Counted from the first letter of the stretch, positions 1 through 8,470 are shown. The stretch is DNA of 36,786 bases from Bacteroidota bacterium (GCA_013288445.1 JABDBX010000011.1:1-36786), one strand, 5' to 3'. The notes: generated from the sequence alone by a model not told the origin. Numbers and translations are program-made.

Positions 1-1923
1 ACGCAGGGCAAGAAACTGCCGGAATCAAAGAATTACAAATTCAACATCATTGATACTCCCGGTCACGTGGATTTCACTATCGAAGTGGAACGCTCACTCC
101 GTGTTCTCGACGGCCTTGTGGCTTTGTTCTCTGCCGTTGATGGCGTAGAACCACAGTCTGAGACTGTATGGCGCCAGGCCAACCGTTACAAGGTGCCACG
201 TATAGGCTTCGTAAACAAAATGGACCGTGTAGGCGCTGACTTCCTTATGGTGGTGCAGCAGGTGAAAGACATGCTGGGCGCTAAATCCGTGCCACTTCAG
301 TTGCCTATCGGCGCAGAAGACCATTTCAAAGGCATCGTGGATCTTATCACCATGAAGGCAATCATTTGGGACGATGCTACGCAGGGTATGACCTACAGCG
401 AAGTGCCGATACCGGAAGATATGAAGGAAGACGTGGACTTCTGGCGTGCACACCTCGTAGAGGCTGTTGCTGAGTATGACGACCACCTGCTGGAAAAATT
501 CTTCGCTGATGCAAGCAGCATCTCTGAAAATGAGATACACGAAGCAGTGCGCAAGGCTTGCCTTGACCTGAGCATTGTGCCTATGCTTTGCGGCTCGGCC
601 TATAAGAATAAGGGTGTACAGGTGGCGCTTGACTGCGTGATCCGTTACCTGCCTAGCCCATTGGATATTGAATCAATCAAGGGTATCAATCCTGATACCG
701 GAGAAGAAATAGAGCGTCACCCGAATGCTAAAGAACCATTTTCAGCGCTTGCGTTCAAGATCATGACCGATCCGTTCGTAGGCCGCCTGGCGTTCTTCCG
801 GTGCTATTCAGGCCACCTGGATGCAGGTTCTTATGTGCTCAACGTACGTAGCGGTAAGAACGAACGTATAAGCCGTATCATGCAGATGCACGCCAACAAA
901 CAAAACCCGATAGACTTCATTGAAGCGGGCGATATTGGCGCGGCAGTAGGTTTCAAGGAAATCAAGACGGGTGACACCCTTTGCGATGAGAAGAACCCGA
1001 TAATGCTGGAAAACATGTTTATCCCTGAGCCGGTTATCTCTATATCTGTAGAGCCAAAAACACAGGCCGACGTGGACAAGATGGGTATGGCTATTGCCAA
1101 GCTGGTAGAAGAAGATCCTACACTGCGTGTGAAAACAGACGAAGACACCGGCCAGACCATCCTTAGCGGAATGGGCGAGTTGCACCTGGAGATCATCGTT
1201 GACCGTATGCGTCGCGAGTTCAAGGTGGAGATCAACCAGGGTGCGCCGATGGTTGCTTACAAAGAGGCGTTTACGCTGATGATAGAGCACCGCGAGATCT
1301 ATAAGAAACAAACGGGTGGTCGTGGTAAGTTTGCCGATATTTATTTTGAAATAGGCCCGGCAGAGCCTGAATTCCTTGCAGAAGGTAAGGGCCGCTTCCA
1401 GTTCATCAACGAAATATTTGGTGGTTCTATTCCACGTGAGTTTATCCCTGCTATACAGAAAGGTTTTGAAACCTCTATGGGTACCGGGCCACTTGCTGGC
1501 TTCCCTGTAGAGAGCATGAGGGTGCGTATATTTGATGGTTCTTTCCACCAGGTGGATAGTGATTCTATGTCGTTCGAGCTTTGCGCTAAATCGGGCTTCC
1601 GTGAGGCAGGCAAGAAAGCAAAGACCGTGATACTGGAACCAATAATGAAGGTGGAAGTAACTACGCCAGACCAGTACATGGGTGATGTGACCGGTGACCT
1701 TAACCGTCGCCGTGCTATGCTGGAAGGTATGGACAGCCGTAACAACCTGCAGATAATAAAAGCTAAGGTGCCACTGAGCGAAATGTTCGGTTACGTAACC
1801 CAACTTCGTTCACTTTCTTCAGGCCGTGCTACATCGGTGATGGAGTTCAGCCACTACGCTGCTGCCCCTCGTAATATTGAGGAAGAAGTAGTTGCAAAGA
1901 CAAGGGGTAAGGCACACGCTTAA
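1..1923 (+). CDS. fusA: Elongation factor G (5' truncated by window edge)
   Basis: This is the ribosomal translocation GTPase, which drives tRNA-mRNA movement and also works with ribosome recycling factor. The reading frame is open from base 1 and runs 640 codons to a TAA at 1921-1923. The G3 motif DTPGH is at visible residues 18-22 and the G4 motif NKMD at about 72-75, followed by the beta-barrel domain and the C-terminal domains ending in the region that contains [12 protein letters not shown]. Bacterial EF-G is about 700 residues, so roughly the first 65 residues, including the P-loop GxxxxGKT, lie outside the window. A rho-independent terminator follows directly. No internal oddity was seen. 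It is a housekeeping gene with base composition typical of the core genome here. Confidence 0.97.
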   Translation, partial: TQGKKLPESKNYKFNIIDTPGHVDFTIEVERSLRVLDGLVALFSAVDGVEPQSETVWRQANRYKVPRIGFVNKMDRVGADFLMVVQQVKDMLGAKSVPLQLPIGAEDHFKGIVDLITMKAIIWDDATQGMTYSEVPIPEDMKEDVDFWRAHLVEAVAEYDDHLLEKFFADASSISENEIHEAVRKACLDLSIVPMLCGSAYKNKGVQVALDCVIRYLPSPLDIESIKGINPDTGEEIERHPNAKEPFSALAFKIMTDPFVGRLAFFRCYSGHLDAGSYVLNVRSGKNERISRIMQMHANKQNPIDFIEAGDIGAAVGFKEIKTGDTLCDEKNPIMLENMFIPEPVISISVEPKTQADVDKMGMAIAKLVEEDPTLRVKTDEDTGQTILSGMGELHLEIIVDRMRREFKVEINQGAPMVAYKEAFTLMIEHREIYKKQTGGRGKFADIYFEIGPAEPEFLAEGKGRFQFINEIFGGSIPREFIPAIQKGFETSMGTGPLAGFPVESMRVRIFDGSFHQVDSDSMSFELCAKSGFREAGKKAKTVILEPIMKVEVTTPDQYMGDVTGDLNRRRAMLEGMDSRNNLQIIKAKVPLSEMFGYVTQLRSLSSGRATSVMEFSHYAAAPRNIEEEVVAKTRGKAHA

Positions 1924-1976
1924 TCTCTTTAGTAGATAGTAATTAGTCTTTAGTATATAGACGTTTTGTAAGAAAT

Positions 1977-2005
1977 AAAAACCGCCTCAGTGATGGGGCG
2001 GTTTT
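1977..2005 (+). terminator. Intrinsic terminator after fusA
   Basis: A 9-bp perfect stem (AAAACCGCC / GGCGGTTTT) with an 11-base loop ends in a run of T, 54 bases past the fusA stop. The A-rich 5' arm would also let it act weakly on the opposite strand, but no gene arrives from that side close by. Confidence 0.85.
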
Positions 2006-2285
2006 GTTATGGGTAGTGTATGTTGACTTAGTAGGGGAGTGAGGGCACCACAAAGGGCACGAAGCATATTGCAAATAGGGTAGTTTAGTGCATTTCTGAC
2101 TTATGAGTTGCAAACTGCGCGAGTTCGATGGGCGATGCCCATCGCTGTTGGATGTCACCCTTTCAGGGCTGCTCCCGTTTTCAAAAATGCACAAATGGAT
2201 GAGCAAAATATTATTCACAAAGCACACGAAAATGAGCTTTGTGTCCCTTGTGCACTTCTTGGTGACCTTCGTGGTAAAAAACAAC
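2006..2285. repeat. Intergenic repeats between fusA and sucA
   Basis: No convincing gene lies in this gap between two converging genes. It holds a palindrome GATGGGC-gat-GCCCATC (2127-2143), a second one, CCCTTTCAGGG (2158-2168), and degenerate 'caccacaaagg-cacgaag' style repeats: one forward at about 2047-2064, and another at about 2215-2282 in which a forward half is followed by its approximate reverse complement. The same repeat family recurs at 9.35, 17.14 and 32.08 kb. A copy of the 'tagtagatagt' repeat is at 1930-1962. These look like REP-type debris. Confidence 0.6.
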
Positions 2286-5057
2286 CTACCCCAATGCCTC
2301 CGCCACTAACACTTGCTGCTCGGTAGCATGTAGCTTGGCAAAGCCCGTGGCTGTAGATGCGCTTGCAGGCCTGCTCATATACTTCATAGGGAAGGTATCT
2401 AAGTTCATGTACAGGAACGAGAGGGCGCCCATGTTTCGCGGTTCTTCCTGCACCCATGTCCACGGTGCATCTTTGTATTTGTCTTTCAGTGCGTTCAGTT
2501 GCTGAACAGGGGTAGGGTATATCTGTTCCAGGCGTATGATAGCTACATCATCGCGCTTGTCAGTGATCTGCTTTTCGCTGAGGTCGAAGTACATTTTGCC
2601 GCTGCAAAGCAATACTTTTTTCACTTTCGCGGCATCCTGTATAAATGGATCATCGATCACCTCTTTAAAGCCCCCGGTGGCAAACTCGCTGATGTGCGAA
2701 TAAGAACGTACGTGGCGCAGGTTGGCCTTCGGTGAGAAGTTCACCAGCGGCTTGCGGAACTGCCATGCAAGCTGCCTGCGCAGGCCATGGAAGAAGTTTG
2801 CCGCCGACGTAATGTTTGTGACCACAATATTATTCTCGGCACACATTTGCAGGAAGCGTTCCATCCGTCCGCTGGAGTGGTCCGGCCCGCCGCCTTCGTA
2901 CCCGTGTGGCAGTAACAGCACTACCCCGTTCATATTAGACCATTTCTGCTCAGCCGAGACAAGGTACTGGTCTATGATGGTTTGGGCGCCGTTGGCAAAG
3001 TCGCCATACTGCGCTTCCCAAAGCACCAGGTTATTGGGGTTGGCCATGGCATAGCCATACTCAAAGCCCAGTACGGCAAACTCACTAAGCAGCGAGTTAT
3101 AAATGTAAGGCGTACCCTGGCTCTGCGAAAGATGGCTAAGGCGGTTATAAGGCTCGTTGGTATTTTGGTCATAGATCACCGCATGGCGATGGGAGAAGGT
3201 GCCACGCTTTACATCTTCACCGCTCAGGCGCACCTCGTTACCTGCCGATAGCAGGCTGGCATAGGCCAGCAGTTCGCCGGTGGCCCAGTCTATCTTGCTC
3301 TCGGCCTCAAATAGCTTTATCTTATCCTGTAGCAGCTTCTCCACCTTGCGTAGCGGACTAAAGCCTTCCGGCCATATCATCAGCGCACTGAAAAGCTTTC
3401 TTACTTCCTCTTCACTAACAGCAGTATCCGGTGATTTTTCAAAGTCGGCATCAGTAGCTTTTCTTAATTCCTGCCACCACAATTCCGGTTTTTGATACAC
3501 ATAGGGTAGCGGTTTCTGCTTCACCTCATCAAGGCGTTGCTGCAACTCTGCCCAGAAGGCAGCCTCCATATCCTTAGCCAGTTGCTGTGCATCGGCCTCG
3601 CCGTTTTGCAGCAGGTATTGGGTATATACTTCGCGTGGGTTGGGGTGCTTATCTATGAGTGCATAAAGCTGCGGCTGGGTAAACTTGGGTTCATCGCCCT
3701 CGTTGTGGCCATACTTGCGGTAGCACACCATATCTATGAAAATATCTTCGTTGAATTTCTGCCTGTAGGCCAGCGCCAGTGCAGCGCATTTTACAACAGC
3801 CTCGGCATCATCTCCGTTTACGTGCAGCACAGGGGCATGAAGCATAGAGGCTATGCTGGTGCAATAGTCGGCAGAGCGGGCATCATCAAAGTCGGTGGTA
3901 AAGCCTATCTGGTTGTTTATCACGTAGTGTATTGTGCCGCCGGTATAGTAGCCATCAAGGCGGGCCATTTGCAGTAGCTCGTAGCCTACACCCTGGCCTG
4001 CCACTGCGGCATCGCCATGTATGAGTATGGGTAGTACCTTGTGGTATTCTTTGTTGTATAGCGTGTCGGCCTTAGCCCGCGCAAAGCCTTCCACTACGGG
4101 GTTCACTGCCTCAAGGTGGGATGGGTTAGGTGCAAGCTGCACGTTTATGGTTTTGCCAGACGGAGTCACGATATTCGACTGGAAGCCCAGGTGGTACTTT
4201 ACGTCGCCGCTGCCCATGGTCATATCTTCGGGCATATTGCCTTCAAACTCAGAGAATATCTGTTCGTAGGTTTTGCCCAGTGTATTGGCCAGTATATTCA
4301 GCCTGCCCCGATGCGCCATGCCTATCACAACCTCTTCCACACCTGCAGCTGCGGCATCATTAATAATGGTATCAATGGCGGGGATAGTTGTTTCGCCGCC
4401 TTCCAGCCCAAAACGTTTCTGCCCTATGAATTTTGTGTTCAGGAATTTCTCAAAGATCACCCCTTCGTTCAGCTTTTCCAGTATCCGTTTGCGCTCGTCT
4501 AATGAGAACGGTTTGCGCATCATTTCTTCATAATTCTTCTGCACCCAATGGCACTTTACCGCATCGGTAATGTAAGTGTATTCAATGCCCACATTGCCCG
4601 TGTACAGGCGTTGCAGCTTGGCTATAATATCCTTCAGCGGCATATCCTTAGCGCCTACAAACCTGCCTGCAAAAAACGAAGTATTAGGGTCGGTATCGCC
4701 CAGGTTAAAGCGCTCCAGTTCCAGCTGTGCGTGGCGGTCTTTTCGGGCGCGTATCGGGTTGGTAGTAGCTGCCAGGTGTCCGCGTTTACGGTATGCCCGT
4801 ATCAGCTCAAATACCCCTATTTCCTTAGCTATCTGGTCTGCACCAACCGCGTCCTTGCGCTCCCTGCTCCCCGCGTCCTTTCGCTCTCCGCTCTCCGCTC
4901 TCCGCTCTCCATTTGGCCCTTGTGCGCTGGCCAGGTCGTATCCTTCAAAAAATTTTTTCCATTCCGGGTCCACTGTAGCAGGGTCAGTTACAAAATCATT
5001 GTACAGCGATTCTATGTAGGCCGGGCTCGGCCCCATCACGTAAGAGAAGTCTTTCAT
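2286..5057 (-). CDS. sucA: 2-oxoglutarate dehydrogenase E1 component
   Basis: This is the thiamine-diphosphate-dependent E1 of the 2-oxoglutarate dehydrogenase complex (TCA cycle), which decarboxylates 2-oxoglutarate and passes the succinyl group to E2 lipoyl domains. At 923 residues it is normal for the family. It has the N-terminal E2-binding segment (residues 1-40, SYVMGPSPAYIESLY), the GMAHRGRLN motif near 245, the HGDAAVAGQG diphosphate/Mg-binding region, the YRKYGHNEGDEP motif and the C-terminal transketolase-like domain ending in ATEQQVLVAEALG. sucB is not adjacent. Oddly, the linker after the N-terminal helix (about residues 48-72) is encoded by low-complexity DNA containing four 7-bp tandem units (4882-4910), which gives the sequence GERRAESGERKDAGSRERKD. 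The start at 5057 matches the usual MKDFSYV-type beginning. Confidence 0.97.
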   Translation of the reverse strand: MKDFSYVMGPSPAYIESLYNDFVTDPATVDPEWKKFFEGYDLASAQGPNGERRAESGERKDAGSRERKDAVGADQIAKEIGVFELIRAYRKRGHLAATTNPIRARKDRHAQLELERFNLGDTDPNTSFFAGRFVGAKDMPLKDIIAKLQRLYTGNVGIEYTYITDAVKCHWVQKNYEEMMRKPFSLDERKRILEKLNEGVIFEKFLNTKFIGQKRFGLEGGETTIPAIDTIINDAAAAGVEEVVIGMAHRGRLNILANTLGKTYEQIFSEFEGNMPEDMTMGSGDVKYHLGFQSNIVTPSGKTINVQLAPNPSHLEAVNPVVEGFARAKADTLYNKEYHKVLPILIHGDAAVAGQGVGYELLQMARLDGYYTGGTIHYVINNQIGFTTDFDDARSADYCTSIASMLHAPVLHVNGDDAEAVVKCAALALAYRQKFNEDIFIDMVCYRKYGHNEGDEPKFTQPQLYALIDKHPNPREVYTQYLLQNGEADAQQLAKDMEAAFWAELQQRLDEVKQKPLPYVYQKPELWWQELRKATDADFEKSPDTAVSEEEVRKLFSALMIWPEGFSPLRKVEKLLQDKIKLFEAESKIDWATGELLAYASLLSAGNEVRLSGEDVKRGTFSHRHAVIYDQNTNEPYNRLSHLSQSQGTPYIYNSLLSEFAVLGFEYGYAMANPNNLVLWEAQYGDFANGAQTIIDQYLVSAEQKWSNMNGVVLLLPHGYEGGGPDHSSGRMERFLQMCAENNIVVTNITSAANFFHGLRRQLAWQFRKPLVNFSPKANLRHVRSYSHISEFATGGFKEVIDDPFIQDAAKVKKVLLCSGKMYFDLSEKQITDKRDDVAIIRLEQIYPTPVQQLNALKDKYKDAPWTWVQEEPRNMGALSFLYMNLDTFPMKYMSRPASASTATGFAKLHATEQQVLVAEALG

Positions 5058-5201
5058 CTAAAATAAAATATACAAATATTATTCCACAGCCCTAAAGGAG
5101 GGCTGCGATTGGGAGTGCAAAATTAGGGGATTAGCGGGGAATTGCCCAATTGAAAAAAGTACCGAACAGTGGATAAATTTGCACTTTATCAAGTTATACA
5201 C

Positions 5202-5347
5202 TAATAGCCCCGGTCTTTAGACCGGGGACAGGCTATAATGAACTGGCTTTAGCCAAAACTGCGTAACACAAGCTTTCCGGCGGGAGTGGTTTCGGCTAAA
5301 GCCTACATGTTCCCGATTTTACCCCGGTCTAAAGACCGGGGCTATTA
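5202..5347. repeat. Nested palindromic intergenic element
   Basis: The two outer arms TAATAGCCCCGGTCTTTAGA... (5202-5227) and its reverse complement (5322-5347) match almost perfectly. Each arm is itself a palindrome (CCCCGGTCTTTAGACCGGGG). Inside lies a second layer, TGGCTTTAGCCA (5244-5255) and GGCTAAAGCC (5294-5303). The whole 146-bp block lies between the divergent-side start of sucA and the end of the next minus-strand gene. It resembles REP/BIME-type elements. No transposase is encoded in it. About 140 bases between 5058 and 5201 hold no gene and presumably the sucA promoter. Confidence 0.8.
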
Positions 5348-5361
5348 AATTAAAGTGTAGT

Positions 5362-6141
5362 TTAGTAATAATGTAGTCTATGTATTGATCGTTCTACGGG
5401 CGTAATCTTTTCAAATTTTAATTCACTTTTTATACGCAGCGTCACATTCCCATTTGCATCGTAGCTATACTGAAATGTTTGTCCGTGCTCATTGCATATT
5501 ATATCTCCGTTTTCGTTGTACAAATATTTGTAGCCATCCGGTTGTTCACTGTTTTTAAAAAACATGTCGCCAATATAGTGTCCAAGACTATCGAAGGTCA
5601 ATTTACCTTCACTGGAGTATATCGCAGCTACTTTCCCATTTTTATGATATTCATAATTATAAGCCACATACCCCTCGTAATTCCCATTTGAACTGTAGTT
5701 TTTTATTTCCGACAACAATCCATTGTCTAAATAAGAATAGAAAGACTTGCGCAATACCATTCCATTAGATTGGTATATAGCGCGTTGATTTAATCTTCCA
5801 ATATTATCGTAAAATAGCAAAGCTCTATGTGAATCATAGGCATTGTCAAACAATGTATCAGTTTGGTATAATTGTTTGTCATGATAAGAATTAGCTATCT
5901 TTTTTGTAGGATTATTTCGCTCGTTGAAGTATGTAATTTCTTCTATATTTCCAATTGAGTTGAATTTTAATGCCTCTTTATCTCTATAACTCAAAACATC
6001 CTTCCCCATTTGATCGAAAACATCATAATAAAAGCAAGTATCTGACTTCACTTTACCTTTCATATTCATTTTAGAAAGATCATTTTGGGCATACATTAAG
6101 TGTGGAATTAATAAAAATAAAATTATTCTCATTTTTGTCAT
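5362..6141 (-). CDS. Secreted YD-repeat-like protein, unknown function
   Basis: The 259-residue protein begins with a signal peptide (MTKMRIILFLLIPHLMYAQ, cleavage likely after AQ). Met-4 is an alternative start. The rest is a run of loose Y/G/N-rich units such as FYDNIGRLNQRAIY, YNYEYHKNGKVAAIY, YLYNENGDIICN and YSYDANGNVTLR. These are the kind of degenerate YD/MORN-like beta-hairpin repeats seen in Rhs-related wall or secreted proteins of Bacteroidota. There is no toxin domain, no C-terminal sorting domain and no lipobox. The gene is AT-rich compared with sucA and belongs to the accessory islet. The exported location is well supported; function is unknown. Confidence 0.8.
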   Translation of the reverse strand: MTKMRIILFLLIPHLMYAQNDLSKMNMKGKVKSDTCFYYDVFDQMGKDVLSYRDKEALKFNSIGNIEEITYFNERNNPTKKIANSYHDKQLYQTDTLFDNAYDSHRALLFYDNIGRLNQRAIYQSNGMVLRKSFYSYLDNGLLSEIKNYSSNGNYEGYVAYNYEYHKNGKVAAIYSSEGKLTFDSLGHYIGDMFFKNSEQPDGYKYLYNENGDIICNEHGQTFQYSYDANGNVTLRIKSELKFEKITPVERSIHRLHYY

Positions 6142-6269
6142 TGGTTTTCAGGAAAATAAAGGTGCAGCGATTGTACTTATAGATTTTATTTTGAACCATA
6201 AAAGTATTAAATTGTTTTAAATAATAACAGCCAAATAATGATTTTGTACGTTTGGGTAAAGACATAATT

Positions 6270-6863
6270 ATGGGCATTACAAAAAAATGGGATTTCTCTT
6301 TAATAGACGAATTAGATTACATTTTAAACTGGTTTGCTTTGTGGGAAAATAGAGGGATGGAAAGGAATTTTGAAACTATTTATAATGCACTATATACGTC
6401 CAGATATAAGGAGCGAAATGGGTACACAAAAGATACCGCAGGCATTATTGAAGTATGCTTAGGTAAACTAATTCGGGATGGTTTTATTACAGAAAATAAG
6501 GCCGGAAAACTTATTGATATGAATACCGGAATGGAAACATTGGAAACGCGATATGGCATAACCTTTGAAGGATTATTGTTTCTTGAAACTAATATAAGCT
6601 ATCAAATCGAATTTAAATCTTCGGATTTAAGGAAATTCGAGGCGAAGACATTGCAGAATCAAATGGAAACGAATGCATGGCGGTTAAATTATATGACCGC
6701 TGTTTTGTGTGTGGCAACGGGTGCCTTGGCTGTTTCTGAAATAATAAAAATCTACAAAACATATCCGGACGTTTTTTGTAGATACATTGTTTTAGTATCA
6801 ATGCTAATTTTAGTAATAACACTGGGTTTCCTATACAATAAAAAGCAAAAGAGTTCAACCTGA
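6270..6863 (+). CDS. Hypothetical protein with C-terminal membrane hairpin
   Basis: I chose the ATG at 6270 (MGITKKWDF...), which gives 197 residues; an in-frame TTG at 6252 would add six. Residues 1-130 are soluble and look helical, with a possible winged-helix-like segment: AGIIEVCLGKLIRDGFITENK followed by a GITFEGLLFL strand/helix. Residues about 140-190 form two hydrophobic segments (MTAVLCVATGALAVSEI and YIVLVSMLILVITLGFLY) with a short basic tail KKQKSS. This layout, a DNA-binding-like head on a membrane hairpin, occurs in accessory proteins of phage/TA islets, but I do not recognise the family. The gene is AT-rich and stands alone, followed by a REP-like repeat. Confidence 0.7.
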   Translation: MGITKKWDFSLIDELDYILNWFALWENRGMERNFETIYNALYTSRYKERNGYTKDTAGIIEVCLGKLIRDGFITENKAGKLIDMNTGMETLETRYGITFEGLLFLETNISYQIEFKSSDLRKFEAKTLQNQMETNAWRLNYMTAVLCVATGALAVSEIIKIYKTYPDVFCRYIVLVSMLILVITLGFLYNKKQKSST

Positions 6864-6886
6864 TTTTAATAGATTTTTGCGCCCAT

Positions 6887-6955
6887 TGTCGCAGATGTTC
6901 CCCAAGGAGGGCATCTGTGACAACAAATAAGCGCCGTTTGTAAAGGAGTTCATGC
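6887..6955 (+). repeat. 69-bp REP-like repeat, copy 1
   Basis: This is the same orientation and nearly the same sequence as 8402-8470. It contains an imperfect hairpin, GTCGCAGATG...CATCTGTGAC, followed by GCGCCGTTTG. In copy 2 the distal part also forms CCGTTTGCAACGG. The two copies bracket the group of toxin/antitoxin fragments. Confidence 0.75.
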
Positions 6956-7064
6956 CAGCAAACTGGCAAGAAGCTGTGCCTCTACTCCACCAATAAGGCA
7001 ATAAAAAAAGATCCATAAAAAGCACCTAATGTCAATTTTTTTTGCTACCTTAGTAAGGTAAATT

Positions 7065-7598
7065 ATGGCTACAAATTACCTTGATTTTGAAATCGACAAA
7101 CTGACCAACTCTATAGAGAATGTTATTTCAGGCGAGGTCTTTGATACAGTAGTTATAAAGCTTCATCCTGGAGATAGCAGGCAAATAAAGAAAACAGAAT
7201 GGGCATTTAATTGGCATAGCGAACTTAAAGACAGCGCCAAACAGGTTTATAAACTGACAACAATTAAAAACCCGTCAATCATTCATGGGCTTACATCTCT
7301 TACCGACAAGCATGACCATGTATTTATGGATCTGATAGAGAGTGCAAAATTTAACAAGGGCAAACAAAAACTTTACAATGGGGTTGCCGGTAATCTTGTC
7401 GCCTTTGCGTGTAAAATGGCTTTTGAATTAAAATATGACGGCGTAATTTCTTTTATTGCCAAAACCCAATTGATAGAGCATTACCGGAATACGCTTGGTG
7501 CAGAGCTGTTTGGCGGTAATCGTATGTTTATAGATACCAAGCCAGCCTTGCAATTAGTGACAAAATATTTTAAAGACTTTAATTATGATAAACTTTAA
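7065..7598 (+). CDS. GNAT-like acyltransferase domain protein
   Basis: A 177-residue protein starting at ATG 7065. The second half reads like an acetyl-CoA-binding GNAT fold. KLYNGVAGNLVAFACKMAFE resembles the pyrophosphate-binding loop and following helix, followed by YDGVISFIAKT (strand), LIEHYRNTLGAELFG (helix/strand) and NRMFIDT. The first half is short and unlike standard acetyltransferases. The last 14 bases overlap the start of a 54-residue basic protein, so the two are translationally coupled. The pairing of a GNAT-like protein with a tiny charged partner recalls GNAT-type toxin-antitoxin pairs, but here the small gene comes second. Function is inferred from fold resemblance only. Confidence 0.7.
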   Translation: MATNYLDFEIDKLTNSIENVISGEVFDTVVIKLHPGDSRQIKKTEWAFNWHSELKDSAKQVYKLTTIKNPSIIHGLTSLTDKHDHVFMDLIESAKFNKGKQKLYNGVAGNLVAFACKMAFELKYDGVISFIAKTQLIEHYRNTLGAELFGGNRMFIDTKPALQLVTKYFKDFNYDKL

Positions 7599-7749
7599 GA
7601 AAATGGACGACAAAGATTTTGTGTTTATAAACAAACCTTTGGACGACAAAGAAGAAAAAGAATTCAGCGATTTCTTAAAAAATCGTAAAGCGTTAGCTCG
7701 TCGTTCAACAAAACGTGTGAAAAATACCGGGAAGGCTAAAGCTGCTTAA
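7585..7749 (+). CDS. 54-residue highly charged protein, coupled to GNAT-like gene
   Basis: A short frame from ATG 7585 (alternative ATG 7603) to TAA 7747-7749. It begins MINFKKMDDKDFVFINKPL, continues with an acidic DDKEEKEFSDFL helix, and ends in a basic tail (NRKALARRSTKRVKNTGKAKAA). It overlaps the upstream GNAT-like gene by 14 bases, which is strong evidence that it is a real translated gene. The acidic N-terminus and basic C-terminus would suit a partner or nucleic-acid-binding protein. It may be the antitoxin of a module with its neighbour. I do not recognise the family. Confidence 0.65.
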   Translation: MINFKKMDDKDFVFINKPLDDKEEKEFSDFLKNRKALARRSTKRVKNTGKAKAA

Positions 7750-7844
7750 TGTCCTTGTCGTGTTTTAGTTTCGCAAAGCATGTCGGGAAATAAGACAAGC
7801 GACGGAAAAAAAAGAAAACATTCATTATATTTGCATAAAGAACT

Positions 7845-7904
7845 TTAGTTATGACTCTTGATCTCTTTCTCAAACCGGTCCGATATTTATATCTTATAAC
7901 TCAC
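7845..7904 (-). pseudogene. Remnant 5' end of a RelE/ParE-type toxin
   Basis: Read on the minus strand from GTG at 7904, the codons give MSYKI, a TAA stop, then ISDRFEKEIKSHN and another stop. ISDRFEKEIK is the kind of N-terminal strand-helix seen in RelE/ParE toxins. If the adjacent MITE and one TAA are removed, this GTG overlaps the end of the neighbouring antitoxin gene, as in normal antitoxin-toxin operons. The fragment is dead: it has an early nonsense codon and no C-terminal part. The call rests on a short match and on context. Confidence 0.45.
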
Positions 7905-7907
7905 TAA

Positions 7908-8064
7908 GTGACGATGACAAAATAAATACCACCATCTGACTCGTTCTTTTCCATTTCTGCTTCGTCTCAAAAGTCCTTAAATAGCTCACTATTCGCGGAT
8001 TTTGCGCCTCGCATAAAAGAAAAACAACTTCGTCATATGGTGGTATTTATTTCGCCAACGTCAC
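7908..8064. mobile_element. 157-bp MITE, copy 1
   Basis: It has terminal inverted repeats of 28 bp with about three mismatches (left end GTGACGATGACAAAATAAAT, right end its complement). It is flanked on both sides by the direct repeat TAA (7905-7907 and 8065-8067). It has no coding capacity. A second copy of identical length and about four visible differences lies at 32200-32356, also flanked by TAA. The 3-bp TNA-type duplication suggests mobilisation by an IS5-family (IS1031-like) transposase elsewhere in the genome, which is an inference. This copy landed at the 3' end of an antitoxin gene. Confidence 0.85.
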
Positions 8065-8278
8065 TAAGAAGCTGTTCTGCCGATTTTAGTTTTATTTTCC
8101 CCTGTTTTGCCAGGTTCACCTGGTCCACGGCTTCCTTGAATTCATTAAGGAATTTTTGTTTGGAGGATGAAACTGTAGTTTTCTTAGGCTCTTTTACCTG
8201 CACAAAATCAAGCTTTTTTATGAGAGTCATAAAAAATGAATAATCTTTATCGGGTACTGACAGACTGATGTCTTTCAT
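8033..8278 (-). CDS. Type II antitoxin-like protein with MITE-encoded C-terminus
   Basis: An 81-residue protein starting at ATG 8278. The N-terminus MKDISLSVPDKDYSFFMTLIKKLDF and the KQKFLNEFKEAVDQVNLAKQGKIKLKSAEQLL pattern match the small Bacteroidota antitoxins that precede RelE/ParE toxins. These usually end in a short '...LLxEL' tail. Here the last nine codons (DVGEINTTI) and the stop come from the inserted MITE. Excising the MITE restores ...LLSEL and TAA. A TAGTTTTG promoter lies 25 bases upstream. The toxin partner is only a dead stub (7845-7904), so the antitoxin is now an orphan that may still be expressed. Confidence 0.75.
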   Translation of the reverse strand: MKDISLSVPDKDYSFFMTLIKKLDFVQVKEPKKTTVSSSKQKFLNEFKEAVDQVNLAKQGKIKLKSAEQLLSDVGEINTTI

Positions 8279-8303
8279 GGTTATTCTATTAGCCGTTGTT
8301 TTA

Positions 8304-8311
8304 CAAAACTA
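8304..8311 (-). promoter_or_regulatory. -7 element of the orphan antitoxin
   Basis: On the minus strand this reads TAGTTTTG, an exact TAnnTTTG match, ending 25 bases before the ATG at 8278. The -33 element is not clear. Confidence 0.55.
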
Positions 8312-8401
8312 AGTATTATTGTAAATATTTCATCGTGTTTGGTTTCAGGAAGAGCGATAATTGTTAGTTTAACCATATGACATAGGGTTGACTTATTCAG
8401 T

Positions 8402-8470
8402 TGTCGCAGATGTTCCGCAAGGCGGGCATCTGTGACAGCAAATAAGCGCCGTTTGCAACGGAGTTCATGC
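8402..8470 (+). repeat. 69-bp REP-like repeat, copy 2
   Basis: A direct copy of 6887-6955 with a few substitutions: hairpin GTCGCAGATG...CATCTGTGAC, then CCGTTTGCAACGG. It lies in the 291-base gap 8279-8569, which otherwise contains only the two divergent promoters. Confidence 0.75.

Noticed and set aside
808-1803. Long antisense frames inside fusA, sucA, ftsY, purB and the ThiF-nitroreductase gene
   Set aside because: They are opposite-strand shadows of strongly conserved genes, with compositions (His/Tyr/Ser/Arg-rich) unlike real proteins.
6613-6969. Similar minus-strand frames at 6613-6969 and 8281-8628 sharing an 'HELxxKRRLFxVTDAxLxEHLRQ' stretch
   Set aside because: The similarity is produced by the 69-bp nucleotide repeat (6887-6955 and 8402-8470). 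The frames overlap better genes or run through a promoter, and have no coherent N-terminus.
7851-7907. An 18-codon plus-strand frame behind a TATATTTG element (7826-7833)
   Set aside because: It is too short and lies antisense to the toxin remnant, which explains the sequence better. The promoter-like octamer may be fortuitous in AT-rich DNA.
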